A DNA stretch of 6,155 nucleotides from Actinomycetota bacterium. GTDB lineage: Bacteria; Actinomycetota; Actinomycetes; Actinomycetales; Microbacteriaceae. The position numbers and the translations under genes were made by a program. Below are positions 5,101 to 6,155 of this stretch, piece by piece. The stretch's first letter is position 1; the number at the start of each line of letters is the position of its first letter. The notes below the pieces were generated by a model. It made no database searches. It had not been told where the DNA came from and saw only the letters and a program-made list of their open reading frames with translations. The stretch lies in contig RFNI01000108.1 of assembly GCA_009927245.1 (NCBI GenBank), positions 1 through 6,155 of the forward strand, written 5' to 3'.

Positions 5101-6155
5101 TATTTAACTTTCACCTTTGGAGCCTCTTGTGGCAATGAAGCTGGGTCAGCAAAATCTGGGTGGTGTAAATCAAACGCCGGAGACTCACTTCTGATTCTTG
5201 GAATGCTAGTGAAATTGTGTCTTGGGAATGGAGTTGCAGTCGCCCACTCAAGTGAACGTCCGTAACCCCAAGGGTCATTTAGCTCAACCTTCACGCCATT
5301 GCGGTGTGTGATCCATACGTTCCAAACGAATGGAAGCATTGAAAGCGCAAGTAATGCGGAGCCAGCTGTTGAAACCTGGTTCATCCAAGTGAATCCATCA
5401 GTTTCTAGGTATGTGGCATAACGTCTTGGCATACCGATAACTCCTAGCCAGTGCTGGACTAGGAAGGTTACGTGGAATCCAAAGAACAGAAGCCAGAAGT
5501 GAATCTTTCCAAGTCGCTCGTTGAGCATTTTTCCAGTCATCTTTGGCCACCAGAAATAGAAACCAGCGAACATAGCAAACACAACAGTTCCAAACACTAC
5601 GTAGTGGAAGTGAGCTACCACGAAGTATGAATCAGAGAGGTGGAAGTCAAGTGCAGGAGAAGCAAGGATAACTCCAGTAAGACCACCGAAGATGAATGTG
5701 GTCAAGAAGCCCAAGCTCCAAAGCATTGGGGTTTCAAACGTGACAGAACCTCGCCACATCGTTCCGATCCAGTTGAAGATTTTCACACCGGTAGGAACGG
5801 CAATAAGCATTGTGGTGAATGCGAAGAACGGTAGCAATACAGAACCAGTGACATACATGTGGTGAGCCCACACGGTCATTGATAGCGCTGCAATTGCGAT
5901 AGTCGCATAAACAAGAGTTCTGTAACCGAAGACTGGCTTGCGGCTGAATACCGGGAAGATCTCAGACACGATACCGAAGAATGGCAACGCAAGAATGTAT
6001 ACCTCTGGGTGACCAAAGAACCAGAACAAGTGCTGCCATAGCATTGGTCCACCGTTAGCTGGATCAAAAATGTGAGCACCGAACTTACGGTCTGCACCAA
6101 GTGCGAACAGAGCTGCTGCTAGAGGTGGGAAACACATGATGACAAGGATTGAAGT
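5100..6155 (-). CDS. ctaD: Cytochrome c oxidase (aa3 type) subunit I, C-terminal 351 residues (partial, runs off right edge)
   Basis: CtaD is the catalytic, proton-pumping subunit that reduces oxygen at the heme a3-CuB centre. The frame is open to the window edge, so the methionine at 6137 is internal and roughly the first 220 residues are missing. Numbering from the first visible codon, GHPEVY gives CuB ligand H49 and its cross-linked Tyr Y53. H98-H99 are the other CuB ligands and K125 (PTGVK) is the K-channel lysine. In VVAHFHYV, H182 binds heme a3 and H184 binds heme a. The fragment covers helices V to XII. The heme a ligand in helix II and the D-channel entrance are outside the window. 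The tail NDPWGYGRSLEWATATPFPRHNF is typical of actinobacterial oxidases. S174 replaces a canonical Mg-site histidine. It is followed by ctaF with a 1-base overlap. Confidence 0.98.
   Translation of the reverse strand, partial: TSILVIMCFPPLAAALFALGADRKFGAHIFDPANGGPMLWQHLFWFFGHPEVYILALPFFGIVSEIFPVFSRKPVFGYRTLVYATIAIAALSMTVWAHHMYVTGSVLLPFFAFTTMLIAVPTGVKIFNWIGTMWRGSVTFETPMLWSLGFLTTFIFGGLTGVILASPALDFHLSDSYFVVAHFHYVVFGTVVFAMFAGFYFWWPKMTGKMLNERLGKIHFWLLFFGFHVTFLVQHWLGVIGMPRRYATYLETDGFTWMNQVSTAGSALLALSMLPFVWNVWITHRNGVKVELNDPWGYGRSLEWATATPFPRHNFTSIPRIRSESPAFDLHHPDFADPASLPQEAPKVKVK
5112..5118 (-). promoter_or_regulatory. Ribosome binding site for ctaF (AAAGGTG)
   Basis: AAAGGTG within the last codons of ctaD lies upstream of the ctaF ATG, with 13 nt between the GG pair and the start. 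Together with the TAATG overlap, it fixes the ctaF start. Confidence 0.5.

Noticed and set aside
5640..5834. Plus-strand open frame opposite ctaD
   Set aside because: It is antisense to the catalytic core of CtaD, and its charged composition is typical of a reversed membrane-protein gene.
5876..6100. Second minus-strand frame within ctaD
   Set aside because: It overlaps the HPEVY-containing part of ctaD in another frame and has no independent evidence.
6135..6137. ATG at 6137-6135 as the ctaD start
   Set aside because: The frame stays open to the window edge with matching CtaD residues (TSILVI), and starting here would lose the first helices, including the helix II heme ligand.

Overview
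The window comes from a low-GC actinobacterium. The best guess is a small-genome, Microbacteriaceae-like lineage such as the freshwater or marine Luna-type actinobacteria; this is inferred from protein character and gene order, and no search was run. It carries the genes for the cytochrome bcc-aa3 respiratory supercomplex. The proteins have actinobacterial hallmarks: a di-heme QcrC, a three-helix Tat-type Rieske protein QcrA, a QcrB with a long C-terminal tail and a PDWY motif, and the small subunit IV CtaF. The DNA is AT-richer than in most actinobacteria and uses AGA and CTA codons freely.

Layout. On the left, bases 1-118 hold the first 39 codons of trpD (anthranilate phosphoribosyltransferase) on the minus strand, running out of the window. 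A divergent spacer of about 100 bp (119-221) leads into a plus-strand operon ctaE-qcrC-qcrA-qcrB (222-4371). The operon is tightly packed, qcrA and qcrB share one base (TAATG), and it ends in a strong hairpin terminator at 4387-4428. On the right, a minus-strand operon enters from beyond the window: the last 351 codons of ctaD (6155-5100), then ctaF (5100-4690), again joined by TAATG, ending in a hairpin and T-run at 4675-4638. The two operons converge. About 210 bp between their terminators (4431-4638) have no recognisable gene.

How the genes work together. QcrB and QcrA oxidise menaquinol; electrons pass through the two hemes of the membrane-anchored cytochrome QcrC directly into the aa3 oxidase (CtaC-CtaD-CtaE-CtaF), which reduces oxygen and pumps protons. 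Every structural gene of the core supercomplex except ctaC (subunit II) is in the window. ctaC probably lies upstream of ctaD past the right edge.

I do not see a new biological system here. The points worth a second look are small: an AUG-UAG start-stop pair just before ctaE together with a very close Shine-Dalgarno, the unexplained DNA between the two terminators, an extra cysteine beside the Rieske cluster, and a serine where canonical oxidases have a Mg-site histidine.
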